Positions 48,301-60,020 are shown, numbered from the stretch's first letter. The stretch: 64,000 nt of DNA from Apostichopus japonicus (GCF_037975245.1 NC_092575.1:3167001-3231000); one strand, 5' to 3'. Notes: generated by a model not told the origin, from the letters alone. Translations and numbers: made by a program.

Positions 48301-50245
48301 AGTTTTCGGTTTTGATCAGTGTAAGTTTATTCTAAAAGGACTTCAGCACTGTAGGATAAGAGCTTCAATGGGTTTGGGATAAGGTCAAAGGTCACCACAA
48401 AACTCAGCTTGACCTTTTGCACCTCCCAAACCCCCCCAAAAAATTGCAATATGTGACTTCTGCAAATTTCCAATATGATATTACATAAAGTCAGTGTTAA
48501 CACACTGGACAATGAATGAATGAATGAATGAATGAATGAATGAATGAATGAATGAATGAATGAATGAATGAATGAGGAAAATGAAGTACAACCTATTGTA
48601 GGGGGTTTCCATGGGTGACCAGCGATAATTCCAGCCCATGAAGAGAAAGAAAGTCAAAAAATATGGAAGGAAAGTGTTTTTTAATCTTGCATTAATCACA
48701 CGTGAGCAATCAATCTACCAGCTTACCCAGCAAATTGCTCAACACAAGTGTAATGATTTTGTTTTCCCATTCTGAAGTTTCTGGCTCTTTTCTCCAGACA
48801 ATGTTCCTCTCTGGCCTCGGTAGACAATTTATTGAGAACACCTACCCTTTTGTGTCCAAACCCAAACAGAGTGTTCAACACCTCAATGAAATAACTAAAC
48901 TATGCTGTTAAAATAAGGATATATACTCCTTGCTCTGCATTCAAAATTGTATTTTTCAAGATACAATTCTTTACAGATTAGATATGCCAGTAGTGATGGA
49001 GGGATATTTGTACATTTTGGATGTAGTTTCTACTTAACCTTTCGATCTGTGTGTTGAGACATGTCCTCTTTCTTTCTTGTCTTAAATGTAAGCCCCCCTT
49101 CGGGGGGGGGGCTACTAAAATTTTTGGAAAATCTGAAATTTATCTTCCTTTCATATAAAAATGATCATACTTACTTGTACTGATGATTTCTTTGTGTGAT
49201 ATGAGGTCACTTAAATTTTGAGGTCTGTACTTCTCAACCCTGGCAAAGAAAAGAAAAACGGTCAGAGGCAGTGGACAGTTTAACATTGGTAACCATGACG
49301 ATCACTGCCTTACAGTAATACCTGCACCCTCTTTTATTCTGATCCCTGGATTATCTGGATCCGAAATCCAATCATTCATAACGTCTTTATTTCAAATGAT
49401 GCTTCTTATGAACTCTGAAATAAAATTGAGCTTTTACGTGAATTTGATTATTACAGTTGGAAATCGCTCAAACACAAAAAAGATGAAAAGCCAAAGCAAG
49501 TTTACAGTACTATTTTTTTTACATAAAGTGACAAATTGTGCCATTTCAACTGCTGTAAAATATATTAAACTACACTGCAGTACAGAAAACTGGGTTCATT
49601 TCAATAAATATTTTTAAGTGAACAGACTTGACAAACTTCTTTCTTGAGAAAGGTTTTCGAGGCTTCTCAGATGATTTGAAGAGCTATATACTTTAAAAGA
49701 CTTTAACCTTAATGTATTGTTTAGACCGGTTAATGTGCCTATAACACAATATATAAGGAAAAAATAGGGAGGTGTGATATAGGAAGGGGGGGGGGTGATT
49801 GGGCAGAGGGTACAAAAAAGGAAGTAATAGGAAGAACTTTTCTTAACAATGTAGTTAGAAATAGCAAACAAACTACTGGATTGCAGGAGATTTGAAACAA
49901 TGACCCTAAGAAATACAAACCTTGCACTATCTAACTGAGCTACAGTACCCAGTCCTAAGCTGGTGAAAAACCAGTGTTTTGTCAGTCAGAAGCCACAGTA
50001 CCCTGCAAACAATGTCAGCAAGGATTGACATGCTATGTTACTGCATGCAACCAAGAAAGGGGAGAGAGAGGGAAGGGATTTCAGGAGATAATTTGCCATC
50101 TTGCATACAAATGGCTACTGTTCTTTCTAAATGTGTTTGTAACTTAAATTTTTTTCTATCGTTTGCTAGAACAAGTAGTTATTGTCTAGACGATCCCTAG
50201 AGGGCTTGCTTACCACGGTAGGTTGACTTCATCTCCACTTCCCAT
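39244..50245 (-). CDS. RFC5: Replication factor C subunit 5 (RFC5), complete, ten coding exons
   Basis: Joining the ten exons listed separately (50245 down to 39244) gives 990 nt, 329 aa (human 340; a shorter N-terminus). It is the ortholog of yeast Rfc3, an AAA+ subunit of the RFC1-5 clamp loader that opens PCNA at primer-template junctions; it also serves in RAD17-, CTF18- and ATAD5-RFC. Visible: the RFC-box start LPWVEKYRPQ (9-18), Walker A GPPGTGKT (49-56), Walker B VILDEAD (111-117), sensor 1 ICNYLSK (143-149), SRC arginine-finger motif (156-158), sensor-2 region GDMRKAL (200-206), and the C-terminal collar domain ending [10 protein letters not shown]. The ATG at 50245 is the first after an in-frame TAG at 50302-50300. 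Intron 7 is U12-type. It is head to head with KSR and tail to tail with PPM1D. Confidence 0.95.
39488..39542 (-). CDS. RFC5: RFC5 coding exon 9
   Basis: It encodes [18 protein letters not shown] plus two bases of the next Glu codon. Acceptor TTCTTCAG; donor GTGAGTA. The exon is only 55 bp. Confidence 0.93.
40215..40292 (-). CDS. RFC5: RFC5 coding exon 8
   Basis: It encodes [17 protein letters not shown] to TYVHR plus one base. The donor is GTGAGTAC. Confidence 0.93.
40293..40750 (-). other. RFC5 intron 7, U12-type (minor spliceosome)
   Basis: The 5' splice site reads GTATCCTTT (40750-40742, minus), the exact U12 consensus. A branch-point-like TTCCTTAAG lies at 40312-40304, about 12 nt before the TTAG acceptor. 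This matches the U12 consensus TTCCTTRAY except for the last base, at the usual short distance. The intron is 458 bp. Confidence 0.88.
40751..40880 (-). CDS. RFC5: RFC5 coding exon 7
   Basis: It encodes [16 protein letters not shown] to NENFTTAYN plus one base. Acceptor CCGTAG. The donor is the U12-type GTATCCTTT. Confidence 0.94.
41860..41941 (-). CDS. RFC5: RFC5 coding exon 6
   Basis: It encodes [18 protein letters not shown] to ALNILQ. Acceptor CTTCGCAG; donor CAG|GTAAAA. Confidence 0.95.
42275..42518 (+). mobile_element. SINE-A, full copy in RFC5 intron 5
   Basis: The tRNA-like head starts GGAGTGTTAGCTCAGTGG with B box GGTTCGAGTAACTCC; the 5' GGAGT pairs with the ACTCC of the head, as an acceptor stem would. 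The body contains GACTGACTTCGGTCAGCTTG and CCAATGAGGCTTCTTCGC, and the tail is a short CATA-type repeat. It is antisense to RFC5. Confidence 0.85.
42569..42728 (-). CDS. RFC5: RFC5 coding exon 5 (sensor 1, SRC)
   Basis: It encodes [27 protein letters not shown] and on to IEQE plus two bases of the next Lys codon. Acceptor TTCCTCAG; donor GTAAGC. A SINE in the following intron ends only about 50 bp from this donor. Confidence 0.95.
43774..43927 (-). CDS. RFC5: RFC5 coding exon 4 (Walker B)
   Basis: It encodes [10 protein letters not shown] through [10 protein letters not shown] to NALRR. Acceptor CTTCAG; donor GTTTGT, weaker than the others but required by phase. Confidence 0.95.
45263..45399 (-). 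CDS. RFC5: RFC5 coding exon 3 (Walker A)
   Basis: It encodes [14 protein letters not shown], the [10 protein letters not shown]-loop and on to SMVLE. Acceptor CTTCCAG; donor GTAAAG; ends in phase 0. Confidence 0.95.
45618..46062 (+). repeat. Three tandem 145-bp units with TGACCTTTGACC motifs (RFC5 intron 2)
   Basis: Units with periods of 145 and 144 bp share TTTCACAATTTGACC, AAATGACCTTTGACCTCCAC and GGTACTTCTACACA-like segments. TGACCTTTGACCT is a DR1 nuclear-receptor half-site arrangement. I recall similar dispersed repeats in other animals, so this is probably a repeat family rather than an enhancer. Confidence 0.8.
47882..48148 (+). mobile_element. SINE-A, second copy with (CATA)n tail, RFC5 intron 2
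   Basis: It is closely similar to the 42275 copy along its length: AGTGTTAGCGCAGTGG head, GTTCGAGTCACTCC B box, the same GACTGACTTCGGTCAGC body, and about 11 CATA units at the end. The head's CACTCC would pair with a 5' GGAGTG, here eroded at the start. Confidence 0.88.
48511..48574. repeat. (AATG)n microsatellite
   Basis: About 16 uninterrupted AATG units lie in RFC5 intron 2. Confidence 0.95.
49175..49239 (-). CDS. RFC5: RFC5 coding exon 2
   Basis: It encodes [19 protein letters not shown] up to ...ST. The acceptor is TTTGCCAG, and the donor GTAAGTATG is strong. Confidence 0.93.
49866..49952 (-). mobile_element. tRNA-like element (minus strand) in RFC5 intron 1
   Basis: On the minus strand, GTAGCTCAGTTAGATAGTGC supplies an A box and TTGTTTCAAATCTCCTGC a weak B box at tRNA-like spacing. 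The stems are imperfect, so it is a SINE head or tRNA pseudogene rather than a working tRNA. Confidence 0.5.
50214..50245 (-). CDS. RFC5: RFC5 coding exon 1
   Basis: It encodes [10 protein letters not shown] and two bases of the Trp codon. The donor is GTAAGC at 50213-50208. The leader upstream has a TAG in frame and no intervening ATG. Confidence 0.88.
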
Positions 50246-50844
50246 TTCAAAGCAAGATTTCTTCGGAGGTAGATGCCCAAAAAATAATAATAAGATCTTC
50301 TACAAACGTCTGTATAACTCCCTCGAATATGGCTGCTGTTCCTGCATATGAAATGGTTGACAATTAAATATTGTCATATTTATATGAGCATTCATGCAGA
50401 GAATTAATTCAATGCCTTTTTAAAAGGACAGTCCAGGTGAAAATGTATTTTAACAGATGAAAAAGGAATTTATTCTTAGCATCCTGGTGAAGTTTGCATC
50501 CAATGTACTATGTACATACTGTTTTTGAGCAAAAAATAAGGAGAAAAAACATTTTGCTGTCAGTGTTCAACTATCACGTCTCAATTGTTTGTTTCAAGTT
50601 CACATTCTTGACCTTACGAGAGTTATGGCCCCCTCAAAGGACATGACTTTTGCTTCTCTGAGAATACTGCTCTTCTGGGACTTCATGACTTTGAAAGCTG
50701 CAAACATTTTAGCAAAAGCTGGTACCTACAATTTTCAAACGTTGATATAACTTCTTTCACACCTTGTTAGTATTGGTTTCCAATAATTTAGTAAAAAAAC
50801 AATGATGAAATAACAAATCAAGATAATACAAATCAAAATAGGCC
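50246..50844. other. RFC5 5' leader and upstream DNA
   Basis: This is the leader and upstream region of RFC5 (minus strand). The first part holds the in-frame TAG at 50302-50300. No core-promoter element can be named, and nothing else is recognised. Confidence 0.4.
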
Positions 50845-51060
50845 GTGGCTATTCTTACAACCAGGAGTAACAATTATTTATAAACTATTCTTACGACATC
50901 TGCAAATTCCGGTTAGGCATGCGCAGTAAAGTAAATAAAGCAACTGCGCATGCGTAACCGGAAATTATTGTTACTCCTGGTCGTAAAAAATAGCCACGTT
51001 AAAGCAACTGCGCATGCGTAACCGGAAATTATTGTTACTCCTGGTCGTAAAAATAGCCAC
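50845..51060. mobile_element. Foldback/MITE-like element with duplicated right arm
   Basis: The left arm from 50845 (GTGGCTATTCTTACAACCAG) pairs with the right arm ending GTCGTAAAAAATAGCCAC at 50997. The right-arm segment of about 60 bp is present twice in direct orientation (50937-50997 and 51001-51060). Inner parts of the arms also pair around CATGCGCAGT / ACTGCGCATG. No coding capacity. Confidence 0.8.
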
Positions 51061-51080
51061 TTTGATCAAAATATGGGTTT

Positions 51081-51700
51081 TTATAAGGGACAAACTAAAA
51101 CGAATGACAGCGAATGACCGAATGACAATTGACTTTGTACAGGGTTAATTATCATTTGCGAATGACAGCGAATGTCAACGAAGGACAGTGTTGAGTGGAG
51201 ATAGAATGATTAACGGAGTGGAGTAAATGCGGTTATTGGTTTTCTGCGCAAAAATGATTTGAGGAAAATCGCATGTAACGTGGTTGCAGGGTTTTGGTGT
51301 AATTTACGGATAGAAACCACAGGGAAAGTTTTTGTGTGAGAATGCGCTTGAGTGCTGTACTTTTTACCTCTGTAGATTTATATAGAAAGATAACTGAAGC
51401 CGTTTCAAGATTATAGTATTGTTAGTTTCTAACAATTAATATCGTAAAAATGACCTTAAATTTACTTTTTAAAATCAAACTTACAATTTCGCTTACTATA
51501 AGGTGCGTTTTTATCTTGTCCTTACGATACTAGATCTAGATACCCACGAAGTCTGAACTATGATATCCGGTTGAAGCAAATGTCTGTGCTGTCATTACTG
51601 TCATTCGTTTTAGTCAACGCAATTTTTTAGTGTGTAAAACATATTGTCATTCGTTATGTGTAACGCAATTGTCATTTGTTTTAGTAACACCCTTTTATAA
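51081..51700. mobile_element. Candidate TIR DNA element of about 610 bp flanked by TTATAA
   Basis: TTATAA (51081-51086) is followed by GGGACAAACTAAAACGAATG, and the right end carries CATTTGTTTTAGTAACACCC followed by TTATAA at 51695-51700. The ends are imperfect inverted repeats around ACTAAAACRAATGAC. Subterminal GAATGAC / GTCATTC motifs recur several times at both ends. The TTATAA flanks and GGG/CCC termini recall piggyBac-type (TTAA) insertion, but no transposase is present. Confidence 0.6.
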
Positions 51701-53247
51701 GATGTATGTTTGTTTGATTATTTCTGGCAGAGTCCTGTCTGACTCTGAGATATAGAAACACATTAGAGGTCAAATGAGAGGTTATGATGCTGATATACAC
51801 TTCATTTAATACCAATGATGTACATATCCTCAGTTTACATGCACATGTTCTTTTTAAACTTATGTCTTGTTGTACTATCTATAGGATGATGAGCTTAACA
51901 TGTACACAACACTATCTGTTTAGTGCTGTAGTACCAGTCTGTAGGCCTAAAGTAAGGTCTTAAGGTAGGCCCAGACATGTCATCTATACAATACTATGGG
52001 TTAAGCTACATAAAAGTAATTCTTGCACCAAGGTTAGCACTGCATAACACAACAGCATTTTACATTCTTAGGCAAATGTTTGCCTGAAAAAAGTTGAGTT
52101 TTCCATGTTCCTACTGCAGGTAAATAAATGTATAGCAGGCTTTAGCTGACTACATTCCCTTTGTTAGTGATACACTTAAATTGTTAGAGAAATTAGGCTT
52201 GCAAAGTTAAGTTAAGCCTAGGCCAATCTTAAAATATAAACAGTTAGGTTAGCCTAACAAGTAACAGGCAGAGTCCTATGTTGGCCCTAACTAGTTTGGC
52301 TACGTATGTACTTACCAATGTCATATGATTATCAGCAGATTTGATTGGATAAACTTTCACAATCAGACTGCATCAACGTCGCTTATATTTTATAAGGCAA
52401 TCACAGGTTTACCCGGTAATTATTGGACACGGTTAGGTTGTGGGACTGGAAATAAGCAGTTACGATTAGGCATGTACACGTTATTTCATTCTACAGGTAT
52501 ACTCATTGCCATACAGATACGAGTCCCAGATTTCCCGCGAGTTGTTCAGGTGAGTCGGGACTTTCCATTATGTGCAAGTGTTGTTTACATTATCTACATG
52601 ACAAACTTGAATAAATTTGCAAGTAAGCAGTAAATGATTAAAATAATAAATAATACACTAATTCGTACCCAAAATCATTAATGTGTCAGAAAGTGACAAA
52701 AAGCTTTGAGTTTTTCGTATGTGCCAAATCTATTTCTATCCGTTTTCGTCAGTTCTATTGCAGCTAAACACTCCATTTCTTGGTATTCGGCCGAAGGTTA
52801 CTTACAGAACCAACATTAAATAGTTAGTGCTCAAAATATATAGAAAATATTGCAAGTATAAACCCTTAAAATTCCATCATAAATCTTCAAAAATTTGTAA
52901 TAGAAAATTAAATATATTTTTAAATTTAATAATTGTACGTTGATTTTTTAAACTTGCCTAAACTTGTAAAATTATTTACGTAGAAGTAGTATCTGGCACA
53001 AGTTTGCAACGTACGTACATTTCGTATATATGTTGTGCTCAATTAACGCACGTACAAAGGTACCTACGTATGCTACTGCTCTGCGCTGAGAGCTGACATA
53101 GTCATAGTGTTTTTGTGACGGTGATGATCAAGTGCTTACACCCAAAATGACTTCAGATGTGTGTCAGTTAGTCGTTTTCACACCCAGTTATTGAAATAGA
53201 CTGGGATTACTTGCTACATAGAAGGGAACCATAATTGACGTTGCCTA
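51701..53247 (+). promoter_or_regulatory. KSR upstream region and 5' leader
   Basis: This lies between the TIR element and the KSR ATG. A 15-codon upstream open frame starts at 53147 and stops at 53192-53194, and an in-frame stop TGA at 53236-53238 precedes the KSR ATG. Transcription start and core elements cannot be assigned. Confidence 0.35.
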
Positions 53248-53415
53248 ATGAAAGGACCAAAAATGTCAGACGATCCTCCCTCTGACGAGAAGCAGTTAGA
53301 GAGTCTAAAAGATCTCCAATCTGTAATTGAGGGACGAATATCAAGATTGGAGGGCCTGCGAAAACTCAATGTAAGCTCAAGTGGCTTCACGCAACAGGAG
53401 ATCAAAGCATTAGAG
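53248..53415 (+). CDS. KSR: Kinase suppressor of Ras (KSR), first coding exon, partial
   Basis: The exon encodes 56 residues from the ATG at 53248, or 51 from the next ATG at 53263, and ends in phase 0 at GAG|GTAAGA. The segment RISRLEGLRKL...TQQEIKALE matches, from memory, the start of the KSR CA1 domain in human KSR2 (SISNLEGLRTK...LTQKEIRTLE), including the exon-end position after TLE/ALE. KSR is a pseudokinase-type scaffold that joins RAF, MEK and ERK at the membrane; the CA1 coiled coil plus sterile-alpha fold targets it and binds BRAF. The full protein is usually about 900 aa, so almost all of it lies right of the window. A head-to-head RFC5 neighbour, as in human 12q24, supports the call. 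KSR1 and KSR2 cannot be distinguished; a single pre-duplication gene is likely in an invertebrate. Confidence 0.85.
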
Positions 53416-55943
53416 GTAAGACCGATATTTTCCGATATCTTACTCAAATATGTATGAAAGTTGTTTTTGTTACACCTGTTAAAGAGCTTTGTCTAATGTT
53501 ATCATTGTAATGGCCATATCTTTTTGTCTCCGGTAAAGTTTGTCATATTCGTAACCATTTTTTGTGTCTGCGTCAGAATACATAAGCACAACGGTTACCA
53601 CCAGCTTCCGTGATTTCGGTCTAGGCCTACGTACGTGCCCAGATACTGGAACGTGTTGCATTGTATTCAGTTAATCCCTAATTAAGCCCCATGTTAGAGT
53701 TGTCTTCTTTTGTTGTAACATTCGTTCAAGGACAAGGTTTTGTCAGTGTTCGCCGCTACTATAGTTACTTAAAATCGGTAAACTTGTGTGACGTAATACA
53801 ACCTTACATTAGGTCTGAATTGTACTGACGATATGGTGTTAGACTAGGCCTACAGTACTGTACAGTATAGGTTTGGCCATTGAAACCACTAGACCAAATC
53901 CCAGGGGTTACTACAAATCACCAGAAGGTGTACTGGGAAAGCATAACTTTAGAGAATTATACATTGAGTTTGTACATCCACACATTATAATTAACTGTAC
54001 AAAGGCTGAGTAAGGTTTGTCATCTAACTTGACACATTAACATATATGACAAATATTACTATGAACAAAGCAGCGATATAAATAAATGTTCGTTTGTTGG
54101 GTAAATGTTCAGCAACTGCTGGAAATGTTTCATTATTATTACAAATTATGGACAATTTAAAAGCTGCGTAAGGCCAACACACAATTCTGTCGTCATTAAC
54201 AAACAGACAAGCAGATATTATTCATCAACAACAACTTGCTGTACTGCCCAGCAAAATATTATTATCCGTGGATCATAAGTAGCAAAGCTGTTATCAAGGG
54301 CTGACCCAGTACTACGGTTGTACACATCGTCATTTTTCTGGTTTACCAGTTGGACTTGTCATAAACACAAAAGTATGTAAAATTGTTGCTCATGTATGAT
54401 CAGAATTCTAAGTATATTGTTGACATTTTCAGTTGGCAAGGTTTAATGTTAAATATATTATCTGATTTTATTATCTGATTCTATTATCTGATTTTAAATT
54501 AAAGCAGGCTAAAAGAGAGGTGTAAGTGAAAGATGAGTTCCTTTATGATAGGTGAGTACTGCTTTGAGCAGAACTCTCCTAACCATTCAGCAGCAAGTTT
54601 AACCAAAACATTCTTCAAGTTGGCAATGAGTAGTGGCAATATATCTAGGCAAATTTGGTCAAATACTTTACCTCACAGATACGGACATGTAAGGACATAG
54701 CCATAGTACTATGATAATAGCATGATTTTCCAGAAGTAATTTAACATCTATTGAAGTACAATATTTATTGTGATAGAAAATGGGGAGGGGTGGGAAGGGG
54801 GAGGAATAATGGGCTTGGATCCATGGATGAATGTGGGGATACACAGACTCAAGGTTTAAGGTGGTGTGTAAGATTTAGTTTCAATATTCCATTCTGAAAA
54901 TAATTTTTTTAAGATTTTAGAGGGACTTTGCAAATGTGGTATTAATGTTCAATTTAAGAGAAAGTATTGGCAACAACAACAAAAAAAGAAGGAGAGGAAC
55001 AAAATTCCTCTTTTTAGTGGTTATCACAAACCACAAATCTAGAGCTAGTAATTTTGGTTGAAATACTTAAAAATATGAACCTGTCAAACCAGGATCTATC
55101 AATTTGACGTGTTTTCAGTGTGATTCCTTGAAACAGGGAATTTTAGCTACCTTTAATTCGCCTATTATCAGTTGTAGCATAATCCTGCAGGATCTGGTCA
55201 TATGTGGTTGGTGTTTGTAAAAGGAAGTTAGTTTGAAACCTCAACATTTACCCAGGCCACTTAATGGTTGCTTTCAGCTATATTTTCCATTGGGTCGCAG
55301 TAACTTGTCGTTAAGTACCGTGACTTATATTTGCGGATTAAGAAAAAGTTGATTACTCCCAATATGAGGGAGAGGTTGATCCAGATGGCTAAAATCACTT
55401 TTGGCAGGTCTGTGCAGTAAAATTTCTAAAGTTTCTGTGCAGTTTCATTGTTCCATGTTTGGTTTTCAGACTTTCGGTGAACTACATAGTAACAGATAAC
55501 ATTTCCTGGTACATTATCTTTTTTCTTTAAACAGCTCTGTAGTCTGTATTGTATCTTGGAGTGTGACCAAAGTACAGTTGAGTCACAGGTGCATTGATCA
55601 CAGAGTAGCCTCAACAAATTGTCTTTTTTTGTTTGGCGCATTATGTTTTATCGAAATGAGAAGTTGTAACCGGGTGTCACCATCAGATTGTATTTGTAAA
55701 GATTGGTTAATTTAGAATGAAACTTAAAATATACATATTTGATTTATTTTATTTTTATTACTCTATTTACAATTTTACAATAAACTATATTACAATAAAT
55801 TTTACAATAAACTATATTTACATGTACTTTACTATTTACCTAAAATTTTTATGAGGGTTAGCAACTGTACACAGGTAAAAAAAAAAACTTAAAAAAACCC
55901 ATTTTCCATCAAATCCATTTTGCATCAAATCCAATCCCCAGCC

Positions 55944-55944
<1 letters not shown>

Positions 55945-55994
<50 letters not shown>

Positions 55995-56054
55995 ATATCT
56001 ATATCTATATCTATATCTATATATATATCTATATCTATATATATATCTATATCA
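55945..56054. repeat. (AT)n and (ATCTAT)n microsatellite
   Basis: About 23 AT units are followed by repeated ATCTAT hexamers. Confidence 0.95.
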
Positions 56055-59000
56055 TTTGTAGATGCAATGATAGCAAAGACATAAAAAAGTTTTGGAGAAC
56101 ATTACAATATAATATTAGAGATTATAAGGTGAGCAAATTATGTAAGGATAATGTTAAATTTAATATTCTGAGCTTTCTAATATATATTTATTTATATCAC
56201 ATTTATATACACGTTACAGATTAAGCCTAATATTTTAACAGATACATTATCATGGAATTGTGACTGATCCGGCTCAATCTGTCTTTATTCAAGCTACCAG
56301 TTGTAGTTGTGGTAACTGAACCAAATCCATACATCGGTGAAACACTACTTTCAATGGGAGCACTAGAGCTGGACTTGTAAATGCAATCCCTAATATGGGC
56401 GAATCTAGGCAGAGATACAAGTCCCATTGTTGTATGTAATTTGTAAGCTATTATTCAGGCTTTTGTTGGATTTCATTGGTTTTTTATGTTGTGTCTTCCT
56501 GCCCTTATCAAGTGCTCTCTTCTCACCCATTTGTACCTATCTAGGTAACTTTGTTTGGCATTTGTTTAAATTAAAACCCCACCAGTGGTGACTCATGTAT
56601 TGTTCTAAAATGACAAAGCAGCAGATATTTGAGTTCCTACTTTGCTAGCCATGCATCGTAAAATACAGCTCTACTTGTACAGTGTTGCAAGTAAGCAGTT
56701 TGCACAAGCAGAGAAGTTGTTAAATTGAAACCTTTAAAAATGGTTTAAATGACAAAAATTATTTTGGGGCTGAAGTTAGGATAAAAGAGTACAGTAGGTG
56801 AATGTAACTTTGGTTTGTTAGCATCCAGTTGGTTGGGTAATCTACACTAAACCAATGAAAGAAACACGGAATAAATATTATGAAAACAGCAAGTAGCATT
56901 CATTATTAAAACAGAGCTTAGTGTCAACTCCAGGCTTGATCCTTATTTTTAAAAAGAGCTGCATTCTACCTAAAGCAAGGATGATACTAAACTACTGTTC
57001 ATACTGCAGACAGTATCAACAATAGAAATAGCACTTTTGCTTAAATTTGCCTCCTAAAAGGTGGCAATGTGTTTAACAAATCTACCTTGGTATTATTCAA
57101 AAGAAGAAAGCAAAATTTCAGCCAAATTTTTTCATTTCTTATCACATGAAAAGCTAATTAGGAAGTAATTCAAGAACCATTTTTTGTGATATTTGAAAAT
57201 TTCTAAACTTTACTGATACACATTTACATCATTAATACGATAATCATGTCCATGGTCATAATCTGTAGCATACTTGAATGTAATCAAGAGTTATGCAGCC
57301 TTCTGGAAAGTTCACTTTCAAATGTATGTTAGTTAGTAGTGAGTGATGTACAGTATCACTACTGTAGTACAGAATTTTACAACTTGTGTACTTAACAGTA
57401 CTTCATTATGGCTTTTCCAGGAAAATCATCGATGTTAATACACCCAGCAGATTGCAGCCTACATATTGAAAATATATTATGAACCTAGTCATGATTTTTG
57501 CAGTTCAAAAGGTAAACGAATGGGGGAGGGGAAGGAGAAGGGGGGTGGGGGAGGCTTTCTCATTGGCCCTAAGTAGCCTTTCTGTGATTTAGTTGACATC
57601 TAAATTTCTCGTTAAAATGAGTCAATGCCATATGATGGAAGCAGTTGTTTTCTTCTATTGACATTTTAGCCAGTGCTATGACATTGCTTAGGAATGCATT
57701 TGATATATTGTGTATAAATCTACTAGTGCATAGTAAATTGCAAGTCTTTTTCAAGCCCATCTTGTGTAACGTCCGGCACAATGCACTCTTTAAAGGGTTA
57801 CACTACCGTAAGATTTTCAGGTATTTTCTTTTCACATTTTTAAATAGAATCCGTATTTGTGACTTTTGGTGGGACTTTTATTTGTATCGGATAAATCTTT
57901 GTTGTACACCCTACATGTATACTACTGTAGTGAATAACTACTGTACTGTGAATAACTATAGTATGACTCCTGAACAGCCGAAAAATAAACTGTAACGGTC
58001 GCTTAACTTGATACTGCCTGTCATATTTGTTATGCAGTGGGCTGTGGCAGACCTTTGGTAATTAAAAGTTTCTACAAATAGGTTAGGTCGATGATAGTTT
58101 TCAAATTGTATAAAGTGACATTTGAAGAAACAGTAAATACTTTCATCAGTTGTGATGAGAACACAGCTTTTGACCTATTTCAGCCCCTCAGTCTGGTACT
58201 GACCGCTCTTTTTTTGGGAACAAAACACTTTTCCATTGAAATGCTCTGATAAAATTTTTTTGTCCTTTCATTTCGTTTTCCTTGTGTAAAGATGACATTC
58301 ATGGAAGAAAGTTTCCTTTTAAGTACTCTATACTTTATTTTTAGAACAATGACAAACTTCACGATGCGTTAATGAGATCGTTGCAAAATCACTTTTTATC
58401 TATATCGGTGGGCAGATATGGTGTTGAAATTTGCTGAAAGCGATATTTTTGTCAGGAGAATAATGTATTTTTGCTTTAAAAGAAAAAAAATTCCATCAGG
58501 ATCAGTGTTTCCGCTTAGCATGTATGACGCGATTTTGACGCAATGGCTCTCCTATTTTAAGCACTGATGTTTTGAGGATGGAAAAAAAAAGAAAAGGAAT
58601 TCCTTTGCTCCTGAAATTGATAAATAAATGACTAATTACAAACCAGATAATCTTTAAAACAATAAAAAAGAAAGAAAAAAAAAGCCAGACACATTTCTAA
58701 GGCATGGTGCTTGTACTGTAACTTGAAGAGACTTTGCAAAATTACTGTTACTTGTACAGTTTGCCGTCAGAAATGTATAAATTAATTAGCGATCATTTAC
58801 TGTACCTTAGCCATGCCATTTTTACAGGGGCAACTTGTTGCAGATTTTGCTAGATCTAGCTATGGGGCTAAATAACCTGCGCTGTCGTGCGTCGCACACA
58901 CTTACACAATGATGGTTAGCAGTGCACTAAATGCTGTACTATATATAACATTTAACAAACGTGCGATAACTGCATGGTCAAACGGCATTGCTATTGCACA

Positions 59001-59924
59001 TCACATGCCTGTCGAACGTGCGGTCATATATGTTTATAACATTACAAATAGGATAGTCCTGGTCTACTGTACATGCTGCCACATTAGTCGTAAGAATTAA
59101 CTGAAAGTTCGAGTCAAACTAACCATGGTTTGACGACACGAAAACCAACATGGCTGAATCTGAATGCAATAAAAAATGGAAACCCCAAATGATAAGGGCA
59201 TTAAGGGGGCCAGAAAAAAACAAAACTAAGGGTCTTTGGGTTTCACGGACAAGCAACTGAACAGGACTCACATGAGAACGATTAGCAGACTAGAACTAGA
59301 GAGTTCACAGCCGACTTTTCTTCTGGAAATATGACTAAATCAATCAGTGAAAATGATTCCAAAGTTTTGCCTCAAGTGGTGCCAAATACAGCTTGTATGG
59401 CACCAGAAAGCACCTCAAACCCTCAGAGCTTCCAGGGTCCTGGCTATAAGGGCTTCGTGCTACGCGCGCAGTACAGTACTAGCATATAAAGTTCTGCACA
59501 CCCGCCTGCCATAGGCTAAAGATTACATCCAAGTGAAGACTGAGGCATTTGAAAACTGGCGGGATTAATGTCCAAACTCCTGAAACTTAAACTATGTTGC
59601 GAAACTGAAAGTATGCATCCTGTTCCTGTTCTCTGAGAGCAAGCAAAGCACTCACAGCTTGAATCTCACTTGTATGAGAGCAATCATCTCAAATGATATG
59701 AAAGCTCCTTATAACGTCATGAAAACTTGGAAAATCACAGGTGTTGAAAATCACAGGTACAGTATCAGTGTGTTGATAAGAAGTCCAGTAAAATTTACCA
59801 AAGTTCCGTGAAACCCTCAAAAGGTGGACAAAGGTGTTATGTTTAGAAAGAGTTTGTAGTCTGTGGGACAACCAATTGTAGTCATTCCCCCCACCCATAT
59901 CCCACCTATAAATATATATAAACA

Positions 59925-60020
59925 TATTTATATTATAAATATATATATATATACATACATATAAGCATATACATGTATATATATGTACGCATAAAATATA
60001 TAAAATATATATATATATAT
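59925..60020. repeat. TA/CATA-rich simple repeat
   Basis: Interrupted TATA, ATACAT and TATG runs make up this low-complexity patch. Confidence 0.8.

Noticed and set aside
52325..52633. 102-codon plus-strand frame upstream of KSR
   Set aside because: No homology, low-complexity context, and not in frame with KSR exon 1.
56227..56427. 66-codon minus-strand frame with Ser/Thr-rich sequence
   Set aside because: No recognisable domain; possibly a transposon scrap, but nothing supports that.
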